Source: Kiloniella laminariae DSM 19542 (GTDB lineage Bacteria > Pseudomonadota > Alphaproteobacteria > Kiloniellales > Kiloniellaceae). From it: DNA of 64,000 bases. This document shows, in pieces, positions 26,631-35,382 of the stretch. The stretch spans positions 65,950 to 129,949 of the forward strand of contig NZ_KB893157.1 in assembly GCF_000374005.1 (NCBI RefSeq), read 5' to 3'. The notes beneath the pieces were generated by a model. The model was not told where the DNA came from. It saw only the letters and a list, made by a program, of their open reading frames with translations, and did no database searches. Positions within the stretch are counted from its first letter, which is position 1. Each line of letters starts with the position of its first letter. The translations under genes were made by a program, and so were the position numbers.

Positions 26631-27512
26631 TCAGGAGTCTGTTGAGGCGGTTGTGACCACGGGGACACTGTTGAGCTTCCAGTCATAGCGGTGATCTGTC
26701 AGGTCGCGTACCTTCATCAACTGATCACGTTTTTCGTCAGAAGCATAGTTGCGCAGATGTTCGAGAATGGCGGCATCACTCTGACCAAAATCTTCTTTAA
26801 ACCAGACATAAATACTGGAAATAACCGCGTCATTGTCTTTGGAGATGCTAACGGCGCGGGGATGGTCGATGAACTGCCGGGCGGCCAGGTTCAGCTGTTC
26901 GTCCAGATCTGTGCTGCTTTCCAGTGCCTTTGCCGGAATATCAGGGCAACCCAGTGATGCGCAGTTGAGCACATAGTGGATGCGAGGGTCCTTCCAGATC
27001 GGGCGCAGGATTCCATGTTCAATGTCATTGAGAGACAGCTTTTCGCCTTCAATGCGCAGCAGTTTCTTTTCCCAGGGGCCGGAAGAAAAAATACCGGGAG
27101 AGATGTTGATTTCCTTGATGCTCTCGACAGGCTGGTGCTGGAGTATCAGCTGAACGGTCACGGCGTTGTAGAGATTGACCCAGAAAGCAAACTGTTCATC
27201 CCGGTTTAGGGTGCTGACGGGCATTGCCTGAAGTTTGCTAATGTAACTTGCCAGTTTCTGTTGATCATCGCCGGTGACACGATGATAGGCCAGGCGGGCA
27301 ATCCCATCATAATGGCTTTCCCGATATTTTTCGAGAAAGCCTGTCCAGCTTTTGTGGGAGATGGTTTCATCGTTCTCGGCATCGACTGCAGTCCAGTGGG
27401 GCAGAAGTTCGGCACCAGGCGCCAGCAGGGCTTCAAAAGAAGAGATTCCGGCAACAAGAAAGCCTGCAGCTATGACGAGGATAAGAGAGGCTCGACGGAA
27501 AGGGCGAGTCAT
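26631..27512 (-). CDS. DUF547 domain-containing protein
   Basis: 293 aa from the ATG at 27512, which has AAGGAG six bases upstream; the frame stays open for 77 codons further but without a good start. N-terminal membrane helix/signal ('ASLILVIAAGFLVAGISSF'). DUF547 core: 'LNRDEQFAFWVNLYNAVTVQLIL' (about 98-120), 'LSLNDIEHGILRP', and 'HYVLNCASLGCPDI' with two conserved cysteines. The family is of unknown function; the Cys/His/Asn pattern hints at a papain-like or thioester-type fold. Probably faces the periplasm. Monocistronic. Confidence 0.82.
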   Translation of the reverse strand: MTRPFRRASLILVIAAGFLVAGISSFEALLAPGAELLPHWTAVDAENDETISHKSWTGFLEKYRESHYDGIARLAYHRVTGDDQQKLASYISKLQAMPVSTLNRDEQFAFWVNLYNAVTVQLILQHQPVESIKEINISPGIFSSGPWEKKLLRIEGEKLSLNDIEHGILRPIWKDPRIHYVLNCASLGCPDIPAKALESSTDLDEQLNLAARQFIDHPRAVSISKDNDAVISSIYVWFKEDFGQSDAAILEHLRNYASDEKRDQLMKVRDLTDHRYDWKLNSVPVVTTASTDS

Positions 27513-27998
27513 GGGGGCTCCTTGAAAATATCTTGTAGCGAAAATATCTTGTAGCTGCGCCAAGTGAGTATTTAGGTCTTGATCATGTATGGCGGATGTT
27601 TTTAGCGATACTATGCGCAGAACAGGGCGATTTTGTGAGTGATCGTCTGGTAACAATCCTGTGGCTAAAATGGGATATTCTGTGATTGCTTCACTATCAT
27701 TTTGATTCTGTTTCGTTTCTGAACAGAAATCTTGTGCCTTCATCGCAGGTTCTCAGATGTCATTCGAGGATGATTGCGCAGGAATAAAAATGTGATGACC
27801 GGACTCGGCGTAATTTTCTTGTCGTCAGAGTGCGAAAAATGGAATTATTCGTTCTAAAAGGCTTTTCGCCGCAATGCGGAAGCGCTATGCTCCGCGCGAA
27901 CTTGTAGTATGGTAGTTGGCCGCTGTTTGAGGTTGCTGCATCTGGCAGAACCGAAGAGGTGGGGAACAGCCGCTGAAAAAAACGAGGATTGAGTTAGG
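27513..27998. other. 486-base divergent intergenic region (DUF547 / leuC)
   Basis: Holds a perfect 16-bp tandem duplication at 27524-27555 (GAAAATATCTTGTAGC twice) just upstream of the DUF547 gene, and two possible short ORFs of 22 and 13 codons before leuC (27839 and 27874). Neither short ORF has a run of Leu codons, and I see no terminator next to them. No other gene is visible. Confidence 0.5.
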
Positions 27999-29405
27999 AT
28001 GAGTAACCCGCGCACCCTTTTCGACAAGATCTGGGATAATCATGTTGTCCACCGTCAGGATGACGGTACCTGCCTGTTGTATATTGACCGCCATCTGGTC
28101 CACGAAGTGACCAGTCCCCAGGCGTTTGAAGGACTCCGGATGACCGGACGCAAAGTGCGTCGCCCGGAAAACACCCTCGCGGTTCCTGATCATAACGTTC
28201 CGACCTCCGGCCGGGCCCAGGGCATTGCCGACGAGGAAAGTCGTATCCAGGTTGAAACACTTTCTCGCAACTGCGAAGAATTCGGTGTTCAGCTGTTCGG
28301 CATGAACGACATTCGTCAGGGCGTGGTGCACATCATCGGCCCCGAGCAGGGCTTTACTCTGCCGGGTATGACAATTGTTTGTGGTGACAGTCATACAGCT
28401 ACGCATGGCGCTTTTGGCTCACTGGCTTTTGGTATCGGAACATCCGAGGTTGAGCACGTACTCGCGACCCAGACCCTGATCCAGAAACCCGCCAAGAACA
28501 TGCGGATTACTGTTGAGGGCGATCTGTTGCCGGGTGTGACGGCAAAAGACATGATCCTGCATATCATTGGTGTGATCGGAACTGCTGGTGGAACCGGCTA
28601 TGTTATCGAGTATGCCGGGGAAGCCATGCGCAAGCTTTCCATGGAAGGCCGGATGACCATCTGTAACATGTCAATCGAAGCGGGTGCACGTGCCGGACTG
28701 ATTGCACCGGACGAGACAACCTTTGAGTACATCAAGGGTCGCCCTCTGGCGCCGAAAGCCGGAAACTGGGAACAGGCTGTTGCCTACTGGAAAACCTTGC
28801 CGTCTGATGCTGGCGCGAAATATGACAAGGAAATCATAGTCAAGGCTGCCGATATCGAACCCCAGGTAACTTGGGGCACTTCACCGGAAGATGTGGTTGG
28901 TATTTCCGCTTTTGTTCCTGCACCGTCAGACGGACGTGACGCGAACAAGAAGTCTGCGATCGAACGGTCGCTTGACTATATGGGGCTAAAAGCCGGGCAG
29001 CGGGTTCAGGATATCACTATCGACAAGGTCTTTATCGGCTCCTGTACCAATGGCCGGATTGAAGATCTGCGTGAAGTCGCGCGGATTGCCAAGGGTCGCA
29101 AGGTTGCCGAGAGTGTCTATGCGATGATCGTTCCGGGATCCGGACTGGTCAAGCTGCAGGCGGAGGAAGAAGGTCTGGACGAGATCTTTACTGCTGCCGG
29201 GTTTGACTGGCGCGAGCCTGGTTGTTCCATGTGTCTGGCGATGAACGCCGACCGCCTGTCTCCGGGCGAACGCTGTGCTTCTACCTCCAACCGTAACTTC
29301 GAAGGCCGTCAGGGTCGCGGGGGGCGTACGCACCTCCTGAGCCCGGCCATGGCTGCTGCAGCAGCAATTGCAGGACATCTTGTTGATGTCCGTGATTACG
29401 AATAA
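27999..29405 (+). CDS. leuC: 3-isopropylmalate dehydratase large subunit
   Basis: Aconitase-family [4Fe-4S] isomerase of leucine biosynthesis (2- to 3-isopropylmalate). Family motifs '[21 protein letters not shown]', '[10 protein letters not shown]' (first cluster cysteine) and '[15 protein letters not shown]' (other two cysteines) are complete; 468 aa is standard. It precedes leuD by 27 bases, and the two are one heterodimer. Confidence 0.98.
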   Translation: MSNPRTLFDKIWDNHVVHRQDDGTCLLYIDRHLVHEVTSPQAFEGLRMTGRKVRRPENTLAVPDHNVPTSGRAQGIADEESRIQVETLSRNCEEFGVQLFGMNDIRQGVVHIIGPEQGFTLPGMTIVCGDSHTATHGAFGSLAFGIGTSEVEHVLATQTLIQKPAKNMRITVEGDLLPGVTAKDMILHIIGVIGTAGGTGYVIEYAGEAMRKLSMEGRMTICNMSIEAGARAGLIAPDETTFEYIKGRPLAPKAGNWEQAVAYWKTLPSDAGAKYDKEIIVKAADIEPQVTWGTSPEDVVGISAFVPAPSDGRDANKKSAIERSLDYMGLKAGQRVQDITIDKVFIGSCTNGRIEDLREVARIAKGRKVAESVYAMIVPGSGLVKLQAEEEGLDEIFTAAGFDWREPGCSMCLAMNADRLSPGERCASTSNRNFEGRQGRGGRTHLLSPAMAAAAAIAGHLVDVRDYE

Positions 29406-29432
29406 GCGCTGAAGCGAAGGGAAGACAGAGAT

Positions 29433-30035
29433 ATGGAAAAGTTTACCTCACTCACTTCTGTGGCAGCGCCGCTGCCGCTGGTGAATATCGACACGGATAT
29501 GATTATCCCGAAACAGTTCCTCAAGACCGTAAAACGTACCGGTCTGAAAGCAGGCCTGTTTTATGAACTGCGCACGGACGAGCAGGGCAATCCGAAAGAT
29601 TTTGTTCTGGATGAACCAGCCTACAAGGATGCCAAAATTCTTGTGACCGGGGATAATTTCGGCTGTGGTTCATCACGTGAGCACGCACCCTGGGCACTGC
29701 TGGATCAGGGCATTCGTTGTGTTATCGCACCAAGCTTTGCCGATATCTTCTACAACAACTGCTTCAAGAACGGCATTCTGCCGATTGCCTTGCCGCAGGA
29801 ACAGGTCGACATGCTGATGGACGATGCCCGTCGTGGCTCCAATGCTGTTGTCTCGGTTGATCTGGAAAGCCAGGAAATCAAAGGCCCGGATGGCGGAACG
29901 ATCACGTTCGAAGTGGATGCGCATCGCAAACACTGTCTGCTAAACGGTCTGGATGACATTGGCCTGACGTTCGAAAAAGCTGAACACATTGATCAGTTCG
30001 AAGCCAAGCGCAAGGCGACCCAGCCCTGGCTGTAA
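29433..30035 (+). CDS. leuD: 3-isopropylmalate dehydratase small subunit
   Basis: Swivel-domain subunit of isopropylmalate isomerase; 200 aa. Signature '[14 protein letters not shown]' at the start and '[17 protein letters not shown]' (about residue 73) are diagnostic. Works with leuC immediately upstream and is followed by an intrinsic terminator, so leuB is likely expressed at least partly from its own promoter. Confidence 0.98.
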   Translation: MEKFTSLTSVAAPLPLVNIDTDMIIPKQFLKTVKRTGLKAGLFYELRTDEQGNPKDFVLDEPAYKDAKILVTGDNFGCGSSREHAPWALLDQGIRCVIAPSFADIFYNNCFKNGILPIALPQEQVDMLMDDARRGSNAVVSVDLESQEIKGPDGGTITFEVDAHRKHCLLNGLDDIGLTFEKAEHIDQFEAKRKATQPWL

Positions 30036-30060
30036 TAGCAGTCATGTTGTTGACAATATG

Positions 30061-30092
30061 AAGAGGGCCTGCAGGTCCTCTTCGCTTTTTGG
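30061..30092 (+). terminator. Intrinsic terminator between leuD and leuB
   Basis: GAAGAGGACC-type hairpin: GAAGAGGGCC TGCA GGTCCTCTTC followed by GCTTTTT. It would limit read-through from leuCD into leuB. Confidence 0.8.
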
Positions 30093-30207
30093 TCCCTGTT
30101 GAGTGATTATGGATAGCGGGACCGTGGCACGAAACTAAGATGGTATTAATTTGAGAGCGGAGACTGATTCGCTCTTGTTTGTGGAATAGTTCGGAAGAAG
30201 ACGAGAT

Positions 30208-31320
30208 ATGGCATCTAACAAAAATTTGTTGATTCTCCCCGGTGACGGGATCGGCCCTGAAGTCATGGGTGAAGTCCGTCGTGTTGTCGACTGGATGGAC
30301 AAACGTCGGGCGGTCAGTTTCGACGTGACGGAAGATCTCGTTGGTGGGGCTGCCATCGACAAGCACGGCGTACCGCTGGCGGATGAGACAATGGATCAGG
30401 CACAGGAAGCTGATGCCGTTCTGCTTGGTGCCGTGGGTGGTCCAAAATGGGACAACCTCGATTTTTCGATCAAACCAGAACGAGGTCTCTTGCGTCTGCG
30501 CAAGGAAATGGAACTGTTTGCCAACCTGCGTCCGGCTCTTTGTTTCGACGCGCTGGTTGCAGCTTCTTCCCTCAAGCCGGAACTGATTGCTGGCCTGGAT
30601 ATCATGATCGTCCGCGAGTTGACCGGAGGTGTCTATTTCGGTGAGCCCCGGGGCATTGAAACTCTGCCAAACGGCGAACGTCGCGGAATCAATACCCAGG
30701 TCTATACAACGTCGGAAATCCGTCGTGTAACCGAAGTTGCCTTTGATCTGGCACGCAAGCGGGGCAGCCGGGTTTGTTCAGTGGAAAAAGCTAACGTGAT
30801 GGAATCAGGCCTGTTGTGGCGCGAGGAAGTGACCAAGATGCACGGCGAAGGCTTTGATGATATCGAGCTTTCGCACATGTATGCGGATAACTGTTCCATG
30901 CAGCTGGTCCGGGCACCGAAGCAGTTCGATGTGATTCTGACCGACAACCTGTTCGGGGATATGCTGTCTGATACAGCGGCGATGTTGACCGGATCTCTGG
31001 GCATGCTGCCATCAGCCTCCCTCGGGGCGACGGATGTAACAGGCCGCCGCAAGGCAATGTATGAGCCGGTCCACGGTTCTGCCCCTGACATTTCAGGACA
31101 GAACAAGGCCAACCCTTTGGCGACGTTGCTGTCGTTTGCCATGGCGCTGCGCTATTCCTTTGATATGGGCGACGAAGCTGACCTGATTGAAAAGGGTGTG
31201 GACAAGGTTCTCGCTTCGGGCAAGCGTACCGGGGATATTATGGCGGCAGGCTGTGAAGCGGTTTCAACCAAAGGCATGGGCGATGCCCTGCTGCGGGCCC
31301 TGGACGAACAGGCCGCCTGA
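30208..31320 (+). CDS. leuB: 3-isopropylmalate dehydrogenase
   Basis: NAD-dependent oxidative decarboxylase, third step of leucine synthesis. N-terminal '[15 protein letters not shown]', substrate-site '[15 protein letters not shown]', Tyr/Lys region '[18 protein letters not shown]' and metal site '[20 protein letters not shown]' are all seen; 370 aa. Separated from leuD by a terminator and 110 further AT-rich bases that could carry a promoter. A strong terminator follows. Confidence 0.98.
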   Translation: MASNKNLLILPGDGIGPEVMGEVRRVVDWMDKRRAVSFDVTEDLVGGAAIDKHGVPLADETMDQAQEADAVLLGAVGGPKWDNLDFSIKPERGLLRLRKEMELFANLRPALCFDALVAASSLKPELIAGLDIMIVRELTGGVYFGEPRGIETLPNGERRGINTQVYTTSEIRRVTEVAFDLARKRGSRVCSVEKANVMESGLLWREEVTKMHGEGFDDIELSHMYADNCSMQLVRAPKQFDVILTDNLFGDMLSDTAAMLTGSLGMLPSASLGATDVTGRRKAMYEPVHGSAPDISGQNKANPLATLLSFAMALRYSFDMGDEADLIEKGVDKVLASGKRTGDIMAAGCEAVSTKGMGDALLRALDEQAA

Positions 31321-31352
31321 GGGTAACTGCAGAGACTTTCCTGGTTTTTTAC

Positions 31353-31390
31353 AAAAGAGGGGCGGCAATTAATTTTGCCGCCCCTCTTTT
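31353..31390 (+). terminator. Intrinsic terminator after leuB
   Basis: Very strong hairpin AAAAGAGGGGCGGCAA / TTGCCGCCCCTCTTTT around a short loop, 32 bases past the leuB stop. It isolates the following autotransporter gene from leu transcription. Confidence 0.9.
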
Positions 31391-31491
31391 GTATCTGAAA
31401 AATGATGATGTTCTTTGTAAATATAATCTTTTCAAATAATTAACGGCTTCTCTCTGGCATTTTACATTTTTGATCAGTATAACATTTTAAT

Positions 31492-31510
31492 GATAATGAG
31501 AATCATTATC
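31492..31510. promoter_or_regulatory. Fur box upstream of the inverse autotransporter gene
   Basis: GATAATGAGAATCATTATC matches the classical 19-bp Fur box (GATAATGATAATCATTATC) at 18 of 19 positions. It sits 28 bases before the start codon and just after a TATAAC that may be the -10 element (31478-31483), the standard place for iron-dependent repression. Confidence 0.85.
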
Positions 31511-31538
31511 GAATAATCATCAAAAAAGAGTTTGTAAA

Positions 31539-33737
31539 ATGCCTGCTAAACATCTGTTACAAAGAGGGGCCTCTCATGTTGCCCTGTTTCTGGGGATTAC
31601 CGCGTCTTTACCTTTCACAACAATTTCTTTGTCAGCTGAAGAAGTGAAAAAGGAACAAAATGTGACCACCGATAAATGGGGGGCACACATAGAAGTGGAA
31701 GGGAAGTACGGAACTGACCGGCATATCGGGGAAAGTACTTTATTTGTGCCTCTGTTTCAGGACGAGGACAGTATGGTGTTCCTCGACCTAAGAGGGAAGC
31801 TTGATAATAACCAGTCCCGAGAAGCAAATGTGGGCTTGGGCTATCGACGAATAGTCAATGAAGACTGGCTTGTTGGTGGGTATGGCTTCTATGACCGACG
31901 ACATTCACCCGAAGGAAACGACTTTAACCAGATGACCTTTGGGGCAGAAGCTCTAACCGAAAACCTCGACTTGCGGGTGAACGGTTATTTGCCATTTGGG
32001 GATACAATCAAAAGTTCAAGCAAGTTCGACAGTGTTCAGCTCAATGGCAGCTCGATCACAGTGCAAGAGGGGCAGGAAAGAGCTTTGAAGGGCTTTGACG
32101 GTGAGGTTGGCCATACCCTGCCTGTATTATCCCTGATGCCGGATAAATCGGATGAAATGCGTGTCTACCTTGGTGGATACCATTTTTGGGAAGAGGGGGT
32201 GGATAATGTCACCGGGCCTCGTTTCAGGGCAGAGTATCGAATGAATGATATTTTTATTGAAGGAAGCAGAATCAGTTTGAATGCGGAGATGCAACACGAT
32301 ACCCCCCGCGGACGCCAAGGCTTTGTTGGTCTGAAATTCCGTATTCCTCTTCAGCCGGATATTGCCCGTGGCCAATCCAGGCTTTCGCGGTTAGAGAAAA
32401 GAATGACCGAAACAGTTGTCCGGGATGTTGATGTCGTTGCGCAGGCAGGGTCCTTTGGCGAGGAGATGCCCGCGATTGATATGGAAACGGGGCAGGCTTT
32501 GGTTAATCTGAATGTTATTGAAGGTCAAACCGGAAGTGAGCTGAAAGCGGGAATCGAAACGGCTGAAGCGGCAAAAGTGACTTTTGTTAACGGTAAGGGG
32601 CAAGTTCTTAACATCGATGATACGATTAACTTACAAGCAGGACAGAGAGTCAGGGGCAATTTCAGGGTAAAGCATCCGACGACCGGGCGGGTGATGAATT
32701 TTGGTAATACAAGTGTTCATGGAACGGATGCAACGAAGCATGTATTTGCTATGAATGATAATTCATCCCTGTCAGGAATGGCAATTTCCGGAGGCTCCCA
32801 CGGGGTTCACTCCAGTGGTAAAAGCAACGTAACCCTTAGTGATATTCAGATTAGTGCCACGCGTGAAGCTGGTGTCAATTTTGAAGACGGTGCCAATTTG
32901 AAAATTTCCAGGCTGGATGTTTCAAATCTGGATTTTGACAACGCGGATGGTTTTTCCAATGCCAATCCCAACAATACTGTAATCGGTGTAGGGTTGCGGA
33001 TTATCAGCTCTACTGGCGTTGAGGTGGAGGGGTATCACGCTGACTATCTTGGAACCGGAATACTGTCTAATAATGTTCGGGATCTGAAGGTTACGAACTC
33101 GACAATCTCGCGGACGAGAAAAGAAGGTATGGTGCATCATTATCTCCACGATGCATCTTTTGATAACGTAGATATTGATAAAACGGGTGCTGATGGCGCA
33201 GCTTTTATTGTTTCAGCTGATGTTTCCTACCACAATTCCGCTCTCACCAATCTTGGTGCGATGAACAAGCTTGGTAATTATAGTGGCGTAAATATAAGCG
33301 GCTTTTCCAGTGATGGAACGATCATTGTCGGTTCGACAGAAAACAAAAACTATACCTTTGATAACCTGAAGATAACTAATGCATCAAACAGCGGTATGAT
33401 GCTTCAGGAAATCAGGGATTCAAGTTTTAACAATATTGAAATCAGCAATGTTGATATCATAGGTATCCAGTTGATGCGGATGATGCGTGATGTTGAAAAT
33501 ATCGAATTTGATAATGTTCAGATCAGCAATGCACAAAATGCCGGTTTCTGGATTATGGGTGATGTCAGTGATATCCAGGCTGATATCAGGACGACGGATA
33601 CGGCGACTGCCTGTGGTCGTTCAAAATGGATGGCGGCAAACCTCACTCAAAGTGGGGCTCAGGAACTTCGTATCAATGGGACAGTTCTTGCGCCTGCAGA
33701 TGTGAGCACAGCCTGTCAGGAGGTGTCAAATTTCTGA
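31539..33737 (+). CDS. Inverse autotransporter (intimin/invasin-type barrel) with right-handed beta-helix passenger
   Basis: 732-residue outer-membrane protein. Signal peptide about 1-33 (cleavage near SLSA/EE). Residues about 45-280 form an inverse-autotransporter beta domain: 'GKYGTDRHIGESTLFVPLF', 'VGLGYRRIVNEDWLVGGYGFYD', 'GFVGLKFRIPL', alternating barrel strands ending in a linker helix ('LSRLEKRMTETVVRD'). From about 400 to 690 the sequence is a parallel beta-helix of 'SxxxNxxIxxxxxxGI' type coils (e.g. 'SSFNNIEISNVDIIGIQL'), and two cysteines (692, 726) may close a C-terminal cap. Usual intimin/invasin passengers are Ig-like; here it is a pectate-lyase-like solenoid. Visibly more AT-rich than its neighbours, so gain by transfer is possible. 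A Fur box implies expression under iron limitation. Adhesin or polysaccharide-binding role is inference. Confidence 0.83.
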   Translation: MPAKHLLQRGASHVALFLGITASLPFTTISLSAEEVKKEQNVTTDKWGAHIEVEGKYGTDRHIGESTLFVPLFQDEDSMVFLDLRGKLDNNQSREANVGLGYRRIVNEDWLVGGYGFYDRRHSPEGNDFNQMTFGAEALTENLDLRVNGYLPFGDTIKSSSKFDSVQLNGSSITVQEGQERALKGFDGEVGHTLPVLSLMPDKSDEMRVYLGGYHFWEEGVDNVTGPRFRAEYRMNDIFIEGSRISLNAEMQHDTPRGRQGFVGLKFRIPLQPDIARGQSRLSRLEKRMTETVVRDVDVVAQAGSFGEEMPAIDMETGQALVNLNVIEGQTGSELKAGIETAEAAKVTFVNGKGQVLNIDDTINLQAGQRVRGNFRVKHPTTGRVMNFGNTSVHGTDATKHVFAMNDNSSLSGMAISGGSHGVHSSGKSNVTLSDIQISATREAGVNFEDGANLKISRLDVSNLDFDNADGFSNANPNNTVIGVGLRIISSTGVEVEGYHADYLGTGILSNNVRDLKVTNSTISRTRKEGMVHHYLHDASFDNVDIDKTGADGAAFIVSADVSYHNSALTNLGAMNKLGNYSGVNISGFSSDGTIIVGSTENKNYTFDNLKITNASNSGMMLQEIRDSSFNNIEISNVDIIGIQLMRMMRDVENIEFDNVQISNAQNAGFWIMGDVSDIQADIRTTDTATACGRSKWMAANLTQSGAQELRINGTVLAPADVSTACQEVSNF

Positions 33738-33882
33738 GGAACCCGGATTTCCAGAGAAAGACTTGTCCCGATACAATTGGATAGTTCTGGGCGAATCCGT
33801 AGAAAGGCTTATTTCGCGGTTGACCCTCTGAAAAAAGCTGATTAGGGTAGCCTCCGAATTAACCCCGAGTGGAACAGGTTGT

Positions 33883-34050
33883 ATGTCTAATTCCGGTTCA
33901 TATCTGGCCCCGCGCGCCGCAAACACAGCGAAATCTCTTCGCCGTGCGTTTGCTGCTGCGCGTCCAGTTGTAACCGTGACAACCACCTGGACCACCATTA
34001 CCACCACCCCTGTCACCACCATGAAGGTGAAGATGGGCGGCTGCAGGTAG
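33883..34050 (+). CDS. Thr-rich leader peptide of the asd attenuator
   Basis: 55-codon ORF (too short for many gene finders). Residues 31-46 are 'TVTTTWTTITTTPVTT': 11 threonines in 16, with Ile and Val, closely resembling the thrL pattern of enterobacteria. A GGAACAGG lies before the ATG. The stop codon is 26 bases before an intrinsic terminator, and asd follows. The role would be to report charged tRNA-Thr by ribosome stalling. Upstream half of the peptide is basic and unremarkable. The gene itself is seen; control of asd is inferred from layout. Confidence 0.75.
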   Translation: MSNSGSYLAPRAANTAKSLRRAFAAARPVVTVTTTWTTITTTPVTTMKVKMGGCR

Positions 34051-34108
34051 ATCCTCTCGGGAATAAAGGCTGATTTAAGGGCCGTCCCATTGAGGGGCGG
34101 CCCTTTTT
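34035..34108 (+). promoter_or_regulatory. Transcription attenuator of asd (antiterminator and terminator arms)
   Basis: Terminator: AAGGGCCGTCCC (34077-34088) pairs with GGGGCGGCCCTT, followed by TTTTTCTTT. Competing arm: GGGCGGC at 34035-34041, inside the last codons of the leader peptide, can pair with GCCGTCCC of the terminator's left arm. A ribosome stalled on the Thr codons (up to 34020) leaves that arm free and prevents termination; a ribosome at the stop codon (34050) covers it and lets the terminator form. Confidence 0.75.
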
Positions 34109-34122
34109 CTTTAGGGCTTCGC

Positions 34123-34140
34123 AACCACCATCCGGTGGTT
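34123..34140 (+). repeat. Small hairpin in the asd leader
   Basis: AACCACC-ATCC-GGTGGTT, between the attenuator and the asd start. Its GGTGGT arm is also complementary to the ACCACC codon repeats of the leader peptide gene. Confidence 0.6.
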
Positions 34141-34203
34141 AGGGATATGAAATTTAAACGCTCCCGAAAGGGGGCCAGCAACTGAAAGAGTATAGGTTAG
34201 GCA

Positions 34204-35220
34204 ATGGGTCACAAGATTGCAGTTATGGGCGCAACAGGCGCCGTCGGTCGTGAAATCCTGACAACGCTTTCCGAGCGTGGCTTTGATATCAAGGACATCA
34301 CCGTTCTGGCATCCAGCCGTTCTACTGGCACCAAGGTGTCTTACGGCGAAGTAGGGGAACTGACAGTACAGAATCTGGCGACCTTTGACTTCAAGGGCAT
34401 CGACATTGTGCTCTCCTCACCAGGAGGCTCGGTTTCAGCCGAGTACTCTCCCAAGGCAGCCGCGGCAGGTGCTGTGGTTATCGACAATACATCCCATTTC
34501 CGCATGGATCCGGATGTGCCGTTGATCGTACCGGAAGTAAACCCTGAAGCACTGGCGGGTTACAAGAAGCGCAATATCATTGCCAACCCGAACTGCTCGA
34601 CCATCCAGATGGTACATGTGCTCAAGCCCCTGCATGAACTGGGTGTGGTCAAGCGTGTGGTGGTATCAACCTATCAGGCGGTTTCCGGTGCGGGTAAAGA
34701 CGCGATGGACGAGCTGTTCAACCAGACACGGGGCATCTTCGTAAATGATCCGATCAAGAAAGAATGTTTTACCAAGCAGATTGCTTTCAACGTGATCCCG
34801 CACATCGATGTCTTCATGGATGATGGTTATACCAAGGAAGAATGGAAGATGATGGTCGAGACCAAGAAAATTCTCGATCCGAAAATCAAGGTCACAGCAA
34901 CCTGTGTCCGCGTACCTGTTTTCATTGGTCATGCTGAAGCTGTTTCGATCGAGTTCGAAAAGGAAGTGACGGTTGAGCAGGCGCGCAAGGCCCTGAAAGA
35001 CACACCGGGCATTACGGTCATTGATCACCGCCAGGACGAGGGCTATGTCACACCGCAGGAAGCTGCGGGTGAAGATGCCACCTTCGTCAGCCGTATTCGT
35101 GCCGATCCTACTGTTGATAATGGTTTATGTTTGTGGGTTGTCGCGGACAACCTGCGTAAGGGCGCGGCCCTTAATGCGGTTCAGATTGCTGAACTGCTGA
35201 TAAAGGATCACCTCAAGTAA
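34204..35220 (+). CDS. asd: Aspartate-semialdehyde dehydrogenase
   Basis: NADPH enzyme reducing aspartyl phosphate to the semialdehyde, the shared step to lysine/diaminopimelate, threonine and methionine. 'VMGATGAVGREIL' (nucleotide loop), 'SSPGGSVSAEYSP', catalytic cysteine in 'NPNCSTIQMV' (about residue 132) and 'VRVPVFIGHAEAVSIEFE' are all present; 338 aa. Preceded by a Thr-rich leader peptide and attenuator, which suggests control by threonine supply, and followed by three tandem terminators. Confidence 0.97.
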   Translation: MGHKIAVMGATGAVGREILTTLSERGFDIKDITVLASSRSTGTKVSYGEVGELTVQNLATFDFKGIDIVLSSPGGSVSAEYSPKAAAAGAVVIDNTSHFRMDPDVPLIVPEVNPEALAGYKKRNIIANPNCSTIQMVHVLKPLHELGVVKRVVVSTYQAVSGAGKDAMDELFNQTRGIFVNDPIKKECFTKQIAFNVIPHIDVFMDDGYTKEEWKMMVETKKILDPKIKVTATCVRVPVFIGHAEAVSIEFEKEVTVEQARKALKDTPGITVIDHRQDEGYVTPQEAAGEDATFVSRIRADPTVDNGLCLWVVADNLRKGAALNAVQIAELLIKDHLK

Positions 35221-35270
35221 GCTGCTTTAGCTGAAAGAGACCCTTTATCTTCCCTGTCGCACTTGCCGGG

Positions 35271-35380
35271 CGTGGAGTTTTCTCCACGCCCTTTTTTTGA
35301 TCAACCCTTGCCGTGGAGTTTTCTCCACGCCCTTTTTTTGATCAATCCTTGCCGTGGAGTATTCTCCACGCCCTTTTTTT
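35271..35380 (+). terminator. Three tandem copies of an intrinsic terminator (41-bp repeat)
   Basis: The hairpin CGTGGAGTTTTCTCCACG plus CCC and seven Ts occurs at 35271, 35312 and 35353 with an exact 41-base period; spacers (TTGATCAAYCCTTGC) are also copied. The third copy has A for T in the loop and ends at the stop codon of the converging regulator gene. Confidence 0.9.
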
Positions 35381-35382
35381 GA

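Noticed and set aside
27839-27915. Short ORFs before leuC considered as a leucine leader peptide
   Set aside because: Leu codons are scattered (four in 22), not clustered, and no terminator/antiterminator pair follows.
33975-34073. His-rich alternative frame over the asd leader (HHYHHPCHHH), as in a his leader peptide
   Set aside because: This frame has no ATG, GTG or TTG start with a ribosome site, and its stop lies almost on the terminator. The Thr frame has an ATG and correct spacing, and fits the function of asd.
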